Assembly (NCBI GenBank): GCA_016928975.1
Contig: JAFGJR010000074.1
Location: 1-64,000 of the forward strand
Direction: 5' to 3'
From: Sedimentisphaerales bacterium
Lineage (GTDB): Bacteria > Planctomycetota > Phycisphaerae > Sedimentisphaerales > SG8-4
Length of the DNA stretch: 64,000 nt
Shown: one piece after another, positions 27,500-36,526 of the stretch
Layout of the letters: each line of letters begins with the position of its first letter
Position numbering within the stretch: the first letter of the stretch is position 1
Position numbers and translations under genes: made by a program
The notes under the pieces: generated by a model
What the model was told of the DNA's origin: nothing
Databases searched by the model: none
The model's input: only the letters and a program-made list of their open reading frames with translations

Positions 27500-28408
27500 A
27501 TGATGAGAAAGCACATTCCAGAATCGATCAGGGAACAGTATCGGCGTATGCGTGCCAGGCTGTTGAGTATTGGACTCAGGCGGTGTGGGACGTTCGATCA
27601 GCCGGACGATGAGGTGGAGGCAAGCCGCGACTTCTCCGTGATCGTTGCCATTCACGATTCACCGCAGGTAACCAGGCGATGCCTCGGGAGCCTTGAGAAA
27701 TACGGCGTGAACGCGGAGGTCATCCTCGTGGATGACAACTCGCAACTGCCGGAAACCGTCGCGTTGATCGACGAGTATGGGCAGCGCAATCGCTGGACAG
27801 TCATCCGGCACAGCGAATCCATGGGGCATAGTCGGTCATGTGAGGCGGGCGCCCACGTGGCTACGAGGCCGTGCCTTTGCCTTCTGAACTCGGATACGGT
27901 CGTCACCCCGTGGAGTTGGTCGGGCATTCAGCGTGCATTCGAGTCCGATCCTGAGATTGCGGTTGCCGGCCCATCGACAAGCTGGGCGTTCACCGAACAG
28001 CTCGTGCCTGTGGCGGAATGCTGTCGCCATCACTGGAACGATTGCCAGATCTGGGCCTTCGCCCGGAAGTACGTCGAAGCACACCAGGGTTCCGCGCCGG
28101 TGGACCTGCCTCAGATCAGTGGCTTTGCCTTCTTCATCCGGCACGGTGTATGGGAGAGTTTTGACGGATTCGACGAGAACCTGCCGGACTATGGGAACGA
28201 GTTCGAGTTGTGCATACGCCTGTCGAGAGCCGGATGGCGCCTGGTATGGACGGCAGCCAGCTACATCCATCATTTCGGAAAGGCCTCTTATCAGGAAACG
28301 CGTGACGCCAGGTCTGTTGTAGCCCGGGGATACATTGCACGCAAACATGGTTCCGGCAAGCCCCTCGCGGATCGCAGGCCAGTTGCGCGAGTTGGACCAC
28401 GCACATGA
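27500..28408 (+). CDS. Family 2 (GT-A) glycosyltransferase
   Basis: A 302-residue inverting glycosyltransferase. FSVIVAIHDSPQVTRRCL near residue 40 starts the nucleotide-binding fold; VILVDDNS gives the first acidic cluster; LCLLNSDTVV supplies the DXD-like metal site. The acceptor half contains GFAFFIRHGVWESFDGFDE and the later FELCIRLSRAGWRLVW. A longer reading from 27425 overlaps the previous gene; I prefer the tandem ATG at 27500. The next gene starts inside the stop codon by an ATGA overlap. Confidence 0.87.
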   Translation: MMRKHIPESIREQYRRMRARLLSIGLRRCGTFDQPDDEVEASRDFSVIVAIHDSPQVTRRCLGSLEKYGVNAEVILVDDNSQLPETVALIDEYGQRNRWTVIRHSESMGHSRSCEAGAHVATRPCLCLLNSDTVVTPWSWSGIQRAFESDPEIAVAGPSTSWAFTEQLVPVAECCRHHWNDCQIWAFARKYVEAHQGSAPVDLPQISGFAFFIRHGVWESFDGFDENLPDYGNEFELCIRLSRAGWRLVWTAASYIHHFGKASYQETRDARSVVARGYIARKHGSGKPLADRRPVARVGPRT

Positions 28409-29241
28409 GACATGCCGTTACGCGCCAACGTGGGTTGAGTCTCGATCACAACAGAATGTTGAGAGCCCTGAAGTACCAGCGATGTGCCGCGAGGCCGATC
28501 AAAATGATCATGAGGAAGCTGGGATTCACAGGACCCAGCGAGATCGGCAGAAAGGACGTCCTGGCGGGCTGGGGTTGGCCGAGATCGCTCAGGCGAGAAC
28601 TGCGGAAAGTGCCGGATCGTCTCTTCTCCGGATACTCTCTGACGGGTTCCGGCTGTCTCTGGTTGTACAAGTATGTGACGGCTTGCCGGCCATCCTGTAT
28701 CGTGGAGTGTGGTTCAGGCCTCTCCACTGTGGTGATTAGCCTTGCAATACGTGACTTGGGGACGCAAGGCATGGGCATTCACTTTGTGTCTCTCGATCAT
28801 GAGAGTCACTGGCTCGAAGCGACACGAGCCGTACTGGATATTCTCCAGGTCTCTCCTCATGTGCAGTTGAGTCACTCCCCGATCATAGAGATGCATTATC
28901 TGGGCAATGTCTTCCACGCATACGATGTACCCAGGACTCTTGGGAGTGAGGTGATCGATCTGCTGTTTGTCGATGGTCCGCCCCGGCAATATGGAAGGCT
29001 GGGGGTGGTTCCAGGACTTCTTGAAAATCTGTGCGACAATGCTCTGATTGTATTGGACGACGCCGAACGACTCTCGGAGAGGCAGTGTGTGGAGTTCTGG
29101 GTTCGACACTGTGGTTTGTCATTGATAGGCTATGCTCCGAAGGGACATGGCCTCGCTTTGCTACGAAAGCAGACAGCCTCGCAAATGCGTCTCACGGCGA
29201 AACAAGACACGACGAGGACGCTACAGCGCATGCATACGTAG
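28405..29241 (+). CDS. Methyltransferase-like protein
   Basis: A 278-residue protein with a degenerate SAM-binding pattern: SCIVECGSGLSTVVIS near residue 93 (motif I), HFVSLDHESHWLEATRAVL as strand 2, then VIDLLFVDGPPRQYGR and NALIVLDDAERLSE as later strands. This matches class I methyltransferases of the Methyltransf_24 type. The substrate is unknown. Base composition is lower in GC than typical cluster genes. The stop at 29239-29241 is followed in the same frame by glycosyltransferase-like residues, part of the remnant that comes next. Confidence 0.7.
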   Translation: MRHAVTRQRGLSLDHNRMLRALKYQRCAARPIKMIMRKLGFTGPSEIGRKDVLAGWGWPRSLRRELRKVPDRLFSGYSLTGSGCLWLYKYVTACRPSCIVECGSGLSTVVISLAIRDLGTQGMGIHFVSLDHESHWLEATRAVLDILQVSPHVQLSHSPIIEMHYLGNVFHAYDVPRTLGSEVIDLLFVDGPPRQYGRLGVVPGLLENLCDNALIVLDDAERLSERQCVEFWVRHCGLSLIGYAPKGHGLALLRKQTASQMRLTAKQDTTRTLQRMHT

Positions 29242-29714
29242 CGAAGCGACAAGCAGCTTGTCGTGGCCGGCGGCCGTGACTGTGAGGAGAACCAGTTGTC
29301 GAGAGTACGGCGCAAGGGCATGGGGTCCTGGGTCGGCACATGAGACAACAACGGTTCGACTTCCGAGAAATCCGGACGGAAGAGATGCTCTGCTGCCTTC
29401 CGGCAGCAGACGTGTTTCTCTCGGCTTGTACAAGCGAATTGACATTGAGGGTGTTGCCGATGGGGGCGACTACCAGGATTCCCGTGGCGTATCCGGACAT
29501 TGGCGACTTCAGTGAATACATGCAGGATTGGGTTGCAGAGGGCTATCAATGCGGCGACATCGACGGCGCTCTGGACGCGTTGGATGCTGACATCAAGCGG
29601 ATGGACAGCGGACTCGATTTGGACAACAGGGCCTGGCTGGCCAGGAACTCCTGGGGTGAGCACGTGGAGAGGATGCTCTCCGTTGTGTCTGGGGTGAGTG
29701 GATGCCTCAAGTAG
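29242..29714 (+). pseudogene. Degraded C-terminal half of a GT4 glycosyltransferase
   Basis: Two frames together look like the end of a GT4 enzyme. Frame 1 (29242-29340) reads KQLVVAGGRDCEENQLSRVR, then a stop. Another frame (29340-29714, 124 residues if read from its ATG) continues with FREIRTEEMLCCLPAADVFL, then IPVAYPDIGDFSEYMQDWV and YQCGDIDGALDALDAD, matching the usual late GT4 strands. One frame change near 29337 would join them. The N-terminal acceptor-binding half is absent; the neighbouring methyltransferase-like gene occupies its place. A short real gene from 29340 remains possible. Confidence 0.5.
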
Positions 29715-31906
29715 AGACAGCCCGGCCCACAGAAGCACAGAGGTCGGTGCGGACGAGTGGGGAGTATCCTCCGGGGCGCGGCGGATACACGTATAGGAGA
29801 ACGGTCAACGTAACGACTGCCCTCATCTGTGCGACTATCAGCATGTGTGTATGCCTCTATGCAAGCAAAGAGACTCTGTGTTTGGTGTCCGAGAGTTATC
29901 CCTATCAATCTCGCGGGTCGAAATGCCTTGGACCGGAGAGGGAGGTCGTGGAACGACCTGTTGAACTCTGCAAGACCATTGCCGACAAGGCAGTGCATGG
30001 GATTTGGTCAATCCAGCCTGTGGGAGGAGACGTTTGTTGGCCTGACGTTCAAGTGCCTTTGGAAGTGCTATGGAAGGGGACCGCTGTCGAAAATGAGTCC
30101 TGGAAGTTTGCCCTGCATTCTCTTTTCATTCTTCATGATCTGGTCGTCGCCCATCAGGAGGCTGGCAGCAGGGATTGCCTGGAGACCGGCAGGAAGATCA
30201 TCACGTCGTGGATAAAGTGCAATCCAAGGCTTGTTGCTCCGAACCCGTTTTCGTGGGGCGATCATTCAACGGCAGTCCGTGCGGTCAGCATTTGCGCGTT
30301 TCTGGACTACTACGTGGCGAACACGCCGGATCGAGCCAGTATCAGGAGATTTGAAGAGATTGCAGCGGGGTCATTGTCCGCACATGCCAGATACCTTGCA
30401 TATGGAATGGACTATGTCTTTCCTCACAATCACGGAATGTTTCAGGACTATGCCCTGATCGTGACCGCGTCTCATTTGGCGGCAGGGAAGGCCTCGGATC
30501 GATGGGTGCATATGGGTCTGCAGAGATTCGAAAGGCAGGTGGCTCGTACATTTTCTCCGGAAGGGATCCACCTTGAGAACTCGCCTGGATATCACGTGGC
30601 GATCACAGGACTCCTGAGGCGCACAGTCGCATACTGTGATCACATCGGCCTTGATGTTCCGGAGTCTCTCCGAGAGACGCTGGCTCGTGCCGAATCCGCG
30701 ATCGGTTCATTTGTCATGCCGGATGGAGACATTGTGCCAGTGGGGGATACTCCTCGTCATCTCCGTGTCAAACCAGCCGGGCAGACGAATCTACGGACAT
30801 TTCAGGTGTGGCCCACCGCCGGATATGCGGTCATGAACGGCGATTGGTGGGTATTCCTGGCGGCGTCCAACAACTCATCGACACACAAACACTGTGATGA
30901 TCTGTCGCTGATTATCCATGACGGGGCCGGCATGGTTCTGTCCGATGCGGGCTTTCTCAACTATGAGCCACTGGATCCCCGGCGGGATTTCACCCGATCT
31001 TGGCTCGCGCACAATACGATGACCTCCGCAACAGAAGGTCTGCTTGACAGATCGGAACAATGCGGCATTCATGCATTTGGAGATGGCGACGGGTGCTATT
31101 TCCTCAGAGGCCGCTCCTTCAGGAAGAACGGTGCTGTACATCAGCGATCCGTCCTTTATGACCAGAAAGCACGCATCGTCCTCATAATCGACCGGTGTGA
31201 GGCTCCGGAAGAAATGGAATGGTGGAGGGTCTTTCAACTCGACCCACGGATATCTATACACGACGAGACCGAGTTGAAACAGCGGGTTGTTCTCCGCACT
31301 ATGCAAGGCGTGGACCTTGAGCTATCGTTTGGGGCCGGGGACGTCGCCAGGGAAGTGGTGATTGGAGGAAGAACGCCGTTGTGTGGCTGGGTCGCACAGC
31401 CATTGGGGGAGCTGTTGCCGGCGGCTGCCACGATCGAGCGGATTCGTGGCAAGAAGGTCACACTTGTGGCTGCCTTATCCCCCCTTGGAAGCGTCGTGAA
31501 TATGGGAATGGAATCCGACGATGTGTGTGTGCTTGAGAGTGCCGGGAATCGGATCGCAATCTGCGAAATGCCATCCTCGGTGGCCATTGAAACACAGCCG
31601 GTCGGAGAGCACAATCCGCTGTCCGTGCCTGCGCGGCAGGCAATCGCGCTCCATAGCGTCGAATCAGCGAGACCTTTCGGCAGGCTCAGATACGCAGAAC
31701 CTTTCAACGCCCGGGCAAGGGTCGTCGTTCTTGGCGTCACGCTACTGGGATGGGTTGTTCTGATCCAATCACTGCGATCAAGAATGCTCGCGAACAGCAG
31801 GTATGGTCTTTGCATCGTTTTGGCCTGTGCCCTTCTCAATGCGGTCGTGCTGTGGGCGATATGGGCTCGGCTGGTCTGGTCCTTGCCAGTGGAACAGATG
31901 TTCTGA
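29702..31906 (+). CDS. Membrane-anchored heparinase II/III-like polysaccharide lyase
   Basis: A 734-residue protein. An N-terminal helix (TALICATISMCVCLYAS, near residue 40) probably anchors or exports it, and a C-terminal hydrophobic segment (VVVLGVTLLGWVVLIQSL, near 680) gives a second membrane span. The alpha/alpha-toroid half has FSWGDHSTAVRAVSICAFLD and FPHNHGMFQDYALIVTASH; the beta-sandwich half has SSTHKHCDDLSLIIHDGAG and DAGFLNYE, typical of the Hepar_II_III family. It would cleave uronic-acid-containing chains by beta-elimination, perhaps trimming the cluster polymer. It overlaps the GT remnant by 13 bases. Confidence 0.85.
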   Translation: MPQVETARPTEAQRSVRTSGEYPPGRGGYTYRRTVNVTTALICATISMCVCLYASKETLCLVSESYPYQSRGSKCLGPEREVVERPVELCKTIADKAVHGIWSIQPVGGDVCWPDVQVPLEVLWKGTAVENESWKFALHSLFILHDLVVAHQEAGSRDCLETGRKIITSWIKCNPRLVAPNPFSWGDHSTAVRAVSICAFLDYYVANTPDRASIRRFEEIAAGSLSAHARYLAYGMDYVFPHNHGMFQDYALIVTASHLAAGKASDRWVHMGLQRFERQVARTFSPEGIHLENSPGYHVAITGLLRRTVAYCDHIGLDVPESLRETLARAESAIGSFVMPDGDIVPVGDTPRHLRVKPAGQTNLRTFQVWPTAGYAVMNGDWWVFLAASNNSSTHKHCDDLSLIIHDGAGMVLSDAGFLNYEPLDPRRDFTRSWLAHNTMTSATEGLLDRSEQCGIHAFGDGDGCYFLRGRSFRKNGAVHQRSVLYDQKARIVLIIDRCEAPEEMEWWRVFQLDPRISIHDETELKQRVVLRTMQGVDLELSFGAGDVAREVVIGGRTPLCGWVAQPLGELLPAAATIERIRGKKVTLVAALSPLGSVVNMGMESDDVCVLESAGNRIAICEMPSSVAIETQPVGEHNPLSVPARQAIALHSVESARPFGRLRYAEPFNARARVVVLGVTLLGWVVLIQSLRSRMLANSRYGLCIVLACALLNAVVLWAIWARLVWSLPVEQMF

Positions 31907-31921
31907 TGGAATCTCCCTGGA

Positions 31922-33280
31922 ATGCCGGAATCGAAATCCATACTGATGATCGCCCAGGTGTTTCCGCCTGTGAACAAGGCAGGGATGGCTCGACCGTTCT
32001 ACTTTGCCAGACATCTGTTGGAGTTCGGCTATTATCCTACCGTCATTGCGGCACAGCCTACAGAGGGCAGTCCGGTGGACAATGGTCTGTTACCTCAGTT
32101 GGAGGGGCGCGCAAGGGTCGTACACGTTCGAGAAGCGAGTTTGCGGCGCATTGCCGCCTACATTCCGACGAGTCGTGAGCGGATGACTCAATCCATGCCG
32201 GATGACCCGAGTTCGGAAGGGGTGAGTCGGAGACGATTCTCGATTCTTGAGCGCACAGAACGGTTTGCTCGTCGCCGTTGGCACAGTGGGTCTTGGACCC
32301 TTCCCGTGGTGGCTTGCAGCATGCGGATTCGTCTGAGGCACGGCTTTGACCTGATCTGGGCGACCGGGGATCCATGGAACAGCCTCATGGCAGGGTGGTG
32401 GCTCTCGAAACTCACTGGAAAGCCGCTTGTGGCGGACTTCCGTGATCCCTGGACGTACGGCGTGCTATGGTCGCCTCGCGATGAGCAGGAGGCGTTATGG
32501 AATGAGCGATGGGAACGACGCATAGTTGCTCATGCAAGCCGGACGGTCTTCACGAGCCCTCTCACGTCAGACATCATGGCGCAGAAATACGGCCCACTCA
32601 TCGGTGGCCACTTCGTGACAATCACCAATGGATTTGATGATGCGACGCCCGTGACGGCCACCTATGAATCGAACGACAAATGCGTTTTCAGGTTTGTGGG
32701 CTCTTTGGGTGGCAACAGAGAGCCGAGCGCGTTGTTCAAAGCGATTGTGCAGGCAAGAACCGATCCGGGCTTTTTGCGCGATGCGAGATTTGAGTTCGTC
32801 GGGCGCATGAACAAATACGAGGCAGAGGTGGAGCGGTTTGGATTGAGTGACATGGTCCAGTATGTGGGAATGGTTGGCTACGATGCCAGTCGCAGCTACA
32901 TGCAGACCGCGGACGTACTGATACTGCTCCAGACAATGAGCGGGGGCGAAGACTGTATTTCCGGAAAGGCCTTTGAATATCTGGCCGCGCGACGGCCTGT
33001 TCTCGCAATCGTGCCGGAAAATGGCGGAGATGCATGGCTGATTCGTAGCACCTGCTCTGGTACCGTCACCGGCCTGAGCAGTTCCAAAGTAGTCGCAGAA
33101 GAGTTGCTGAGGTACTGGCGACAGTGGCGGGACAAAGGGCGCGTTGATCCACCACGGTCACAAGGCGTTCAGCAGTACAGCAGAAGGAACACGAGTCGCC
33201 AACTGGCGAAGTTGTTCGACGAGGTTCTGAATGCCAGGAGAAGAAGGCGCAGTGCGCCCGCGGTGGCTGCCAATGCATGA
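31922..33280 (+). CDS. Family 4 (GT-B) glycosyltransferase
   Basis: A 452-residue glycosyltransferase of the WcaI-like branch. SILMIAQVFPPVNKAGMARP at the start is the typical first strand and loop. LVADFRDPWTYG near 160 is characteristic of this branch. The donor half starts near CVFRFVGSLGGNREPSAL, with ISGKAFEYLAARRPVLAIV as the late conserved segment. It lies 15 bases after the heparinase-like gene and ends 13 bases before the next glycosyltransferase. It is the last gene of the stretch with lower GC. Confidence 0.88.
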   Translation: MPESKSILMIAQVFPPVNKAGMARPFYFARHLLEFGYYPTVIAAQPTEGSPVDNGLLPQLEGRARVVHVREASLRRIAAYIPTSRERMTQSMPDDPSSEGVSRRRFSILERTERFARRRWHSGSWTLPVVACSMRIRLRHGFDLIWATGDPWNSLMAGWWLSKLTGKPLVADFRDPWTYGVLWSPRDEQEALWNERWERRIVAHASRTVFTSPLTSDIMAQKYGPLIGGHFVTITNGFDDATPVTATYESNDKCVFRFVGSLGGNREPSALFKAIVQARTDPGFLRDARFEFVGRMNKYEAEVERFGLSDMVQYVGMVGYDASRSYMQTADVLILLQTMSGGEDCISGKAFEYLAARRPVLAIVPENGGDAWLIRSTCSGTVTGLSSSKVVAEELLRYWRQWRDKGRVDPPRSQGVQQYSRRNTSRQLAKLFDEVLNARRRRRSAPAVAANA

Positions 33281-33293
33281 GGGTGGACGTGAA

Positions 33294-34436
33294 ATGCGAA
33301 TGCTGTACCTGTATTTCGGCCGGAATTCGGGGACGAATCAGGCGGTGCTTGACGCGTGGCGGGCGGGGAGCCCGGACGTCGAGATTACGGCTTGTGATCC
33401 CTATGTCCCGGCGTTGCAGGGTGTGCGGTCGAAGGTAGGAGCCTTGTCGCATGCTTTGCGGCGAGGCGGGATAGAGACGATTGTGCCGGGCAGGGGCCGC
33501 TTCATGGACGCGGTACGGCGGTCCGGCTGGTGTATGGAACGGGTCGCCGGCCAGGTGGCACGATTGCAGCAGTCCGATCGCTTTGATTTCTCGCTGGCAA
33601 TCGGAACGGTCGTGCCGAATCTCAAGCCCGCGCAGCCGCATTTCATCTACACCGATCTCACGATACGCGCGAACGCATACTATCCGCAAGGGCAGGAGCG
33701 ACTGAAACTCTGGGAGGAGTGCATCGCCTATGAGGAGGACTCGTTGAGGAAAGCCAGCCTCGTGTTCACGATGAGCGAGCATGTGACCCGGTCTCTCGTG
33801 GAGCAGTACGCGGTGCCTCATGAAAGAGTCGTGCGCGTCAACGGAGGGTGTAATGCGCCGCTCGTCGAGGTCGCCGACGATTCGCGGTATGAGCAGATGA
33901 ACGTCCTGTTTGTGGGAGTGGACTGGGAGAGAAAGGGGGGACCGCAACTCGTCGAGGCTCTTGCCAGGATTCGAACGCGACGCCCGAGGGCCACCTTGAC
34001 CATCGTGGGATGCTCGCCGCACGTTTCGGGTCCGGGAATCCGCGTGGTCGGTCCTGTCTCACAACAGGAGGTCTCCAATCACATGGCAGACGCCACTTGC
34101 TTCTGTATGCCGAGTCGGAGGGAGCCTTTTGGCATCGTGTACATTGAGGCGATGCACGCCGGTCTGCCCGTCGTCGCCTCCGACTTGGGTGCCACGCCTG
34201 ATTTCGTCATCAACGGCTGCACCGGGTACAGGGTCGATCCGGACAATATCGATGAGCTGGCCGGCCGGCTTGATGAGCTTCTGAGCGATCCCGACAAGTG
34301 CCGGCGCATGGGGAAGCAGGCCCGCACGCTGGCTCAATCCCAATACACGTGGGAGAGGACACAACAGAAGATGCATCAAGCGATACGTGGCGTGCTCGTG
34401 CCCTCCAAAGAACGTGAAGGAATCTCCTGCGGGTGA
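33294..34436 (+). CDS. Family 4 (GT-B) glycosyltransferase
   Basis: A 380-residue retaining glycosyltransferase. The donor half has MNVLFVGVDWERKGGPQL near residue 200 and the E-x7-E region SRREPFGIVYIEAMHAGLPV near 280, where the first glutamate should contact the sugar nucleotide. ATG 33294 is used since GGTGGACG precedes it; upstream in-frame codons overlap the previous gene. The stop overlaps the start of the PQQ protein. Confidence 0.88.
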   Translation: MRMLYLYFGRNSGTNQAVLDAWRAGSPDVEITACDPYVPALQGVRSKVGALSHALRRGGIETIVPGRGRFMDAVRRSGWCMERVAGQVARLQQSDRFDFSLAIGTVVPNLKPAQPHFIYTDLTIRANAYYPQGQERLKLWEECIAYEEDSLRKASLVFTMSEHVTRSLVEQYAVPHERVVRVNGGCNAPLVEVADDSRYEQMNVLFVGVDWERKGGPQLVEALARIRTRRPRATLTIVGCSPHVSGPGIRVVGPVSQQEVSNHMADATCFCMPSRREPFGIVYIEAMHAGLPVVASDLGATPDFVINGCTGYRVDPDNIDELAGRLDELLSDPDKCRRMGKQARTLAQSQYTWERTQQKMHQAIRGVLVPSKEREGISCG

Positions 34437-36526
34437 TGGTGGGCGCTATGAATCCATTGACAACCGCTGTCATTCTGCTGACCGCGATCTCCGGCGTCTG
34501 CGGCGACGATTGGCCCGGATTCCGTGGCCTTGAGAGGCAGGGCTGTTGCGGGTCGGCCGCCGGGCCCCTGCACTGGTCGCCCACGCAGAATGTTGCATGG
34601 AAGACCCCTATTCCCGGGCGGGGTCACTCGTCTCCCATCGTATCCGGCGATGCCATTTACCTGACCACCGCATATGAAAGAGCTCGTTCTGATCCGATCC
34701 GGAGCATCCTGCTCTACGCGACGTCTGCTGTCGCTCTGGTGCTGATGATGGCGGGTATCTACAGCATCCCCCGGAGCGTCAGAGCAGAGCACGGGTTGCG
34801 CGACCGAATCTGGCGGTACGCCAGGCTCTTGCTGTTTGTCCAGTTGCTCGTTGGCGTTGCAGTCGTCACTCTCGTAGGCCGTCACCTGCTCAATCCAGGC
34901 GGCGACGTCGCACGCCAGCGGCTGATCTCCGTCGCCTTGGCGTTGTCTTGCGTGATGCTTGTTTCTCTGTCGGCGCCTGCACGATCGCGGTGGTACCTGG
35001 CGACAGGTCTCTTCTCCTGTGTGTTCATGATCCCGGCATACCTTACTCTCCGGCAGGCGGGCGATGTCTTTGCCGTTGGCTCGGCAAAAGACGCGATTGG
35101 GGCCGTGATAGCAGTCTCACCCCTGTTGCTTGGACTTGTCTTGCTGGCTATCCATCTTGTTCGCCGCAGGCAGGAGGCTCCGGGTCGAAACCATGAGGAC
35201 ACTGCGTCCAGGGGCCTCTCTGTGCAGCACTTTCTGGCCACGGGGAGTATCGGATTTCTCGCCGGTGTGGCGCCCTTTTTCCTTCTGCTCTATCGTGCCG
35301 CCGACTATCACATGCCGGACAGCTATGTTTGGGATACTCGTGTGCAACCGGACATTGGCTGGTGGTGGGTTGGCGTGTTCGCTACCCTGTCTTCCGCCGC
35401 GCTTGCAGGCTGCATGTGGAGGTTGGTGCGATGCAAGCCGGTGACGACGTCTTCCTTGCAGCAGGTCTTCTTTGTAGCAGCGCTGGCTTTGGCTGCCTTG
35501 TCCCCCATGCGTGCCGGTCTCCTGGAGAAGCCCAGAGAATTCATCCATGCCATCGTTTGTGTTCATCCCAAGAACGGAGAAGTGCTGTGGGTCTGTGAAG
35601 GGCTGGTGGGGCCCCCGATGGTCGAGAGCAGAATCGCGACACACGCTTCAGCGACCCCCGTTACAGATGGGGAACGCGTGTTTGGCTACTTCGGCGAAGA
35701 CGGCCTCATGTGTGCGAGTTCGACGGGGGAGCTCCTCTGGACCCGGAAGGAACCGATATTCTGTAGCAAGTTCGGCGTCGGGACCTCGCCCGTTCTGAAG
35801 GACAACGTCCTGGTGATCGTAAGCGACACGAGAGAGTCTGATCGGTCACCGTCATTCATTGTCGCCTTCGACGCCACGTCGGGCCAGTGCCTCTGGAAAA
35901 AGGAGAGGCGATGTCCCATTCTTGACGCTTCCTACGCTACGCCTTTGGTCAGATCGTGGAATGGAAGGCAAGTGGTTCTCGTTCACGGCTGGTACGATGT
36001 CAAGGGATATGACCTCCAGGCCGGCGAAGAACTGTGGTGCTGGCCAATGCTCCACAAAGGCCGGCATCTTGTGGCAAGCCTGGTGTCCGACGCGGAGAGG
36101 CTATACGTGACCGGAGCAAAACAGGTGGTCGCCCTGGACCTTTCAAGATTCGGGACCGGCGGTGACCCTATTCTTTGGTCCACGCCGATCGCGGGAGAGA
36201 AGAGTTCGACACCTGTGGTCGTGAACGGACGGATGTTCCTGGTCGCGGAGAACGGAATGGCCTTCTGCCTGGAGACTCAGACCGGGAAAATGTTGTGGAA
36301 GCAGCGTCTGGGAGGGGCGTTTCTTTCATCCGTCGTGGCCGTGGCAGACAGAGTTCTCTTTACCAGCGAGTCCGGGTACACCACGGTAGCCGCCGTTGGC
36401 GGAGAGTTCCGACAACTCGCGAAGAACACGTTGAATGAGCCCGTCTATGCCTCCCTTGTCCCGATGGCCAACCGGCTGCTTGCACGCACGGCAAAGGGGC
36501 TCCATTGCCTTGAAGACGATAGATGA
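34436..36526 (+). CDS. PQQ-type beta-propeller protein interrupted by an eight-helix membrane domain
   Basis: A 696-residue protein. A signal sequence (LTTAVILLTAISGVCG) leads into DDWPGFRGLERQGCC and NVAWKTPIPGRGHSSPIVSG, the standard opening of planctomycete PQQ-like propellers. After about 80 residues the propeller is broken by roughly eight hydrophobic helices (about 88-350), e.g. ILLYATSAVALVLMMAGIYS and FFVAALALAALSPM. Propeller blades then resume: CVHPKNGEVLWVCEGL, FGYFGEDGLMCASSTGELLW, CLETQTGKMLWKQRLGG. An even helix number would keep all blades on the outer face. Its role in polymer assembly is unknown. It begins at the A of the preceding TGA. Confidence 0.82.
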   Translation: MVGAMNPLTTAVILLTAISGVCGDDWPGFRGLERQGCCGSAAGPLHWSPTQNVAWKTPIPGRGHSSPIVSGDAIYLTTAYERARSDPIRSILLYATSAVALVLMMAGIYSIPRSVRAEHGLRDRIWRYARLLLFVQLLVGVAVVTLVGRHLLNPGGDVARQRLISVALALSCVMLVSLSAPARSRWYLATGLFSCVFMIPAYLTLRQAGDVFAVGSAKDAIGAVIAVSPLLLGLVLLAIHLVRRRQEAPGRNHEDTASRGLSVQHFLATGSIGFLAGVAPFFLLLYRAADYHMPDSYVWDTRVQPDIGWWWVGVFATLSSAALAGCMWRLVRCKPVTTSSLQQVFFVAALALAALSPMRAGLLEKPREFIHAIVCVHPKNGEVLWVCEGLVGPPMVESRIATHASATPVTDGERVFGYFGEDGLMCASSTGELLWTRKEPIFCSKFGVGTSPVLKDNVLVIVSDTRESDRSPSFIVAFDATSGQCLWKKERRCPILDASYATPLVRSWNGRQVVLVHGWYDVKGYDLQAGEELWCWPMLHKGRHLVASLVSDAERLYVTGAKQVVALDLSRFGTGGDPILWSTPIAGEKSSTPVVVNGRMFLVAENGMAFCLETQTGKMLWKQRLGGAFLSSVVAVADRVLFTSESGYTTVAAVGGEFRQLAKNTLNEPVYASLVPMANRLLARTAKGLHCLEDDR

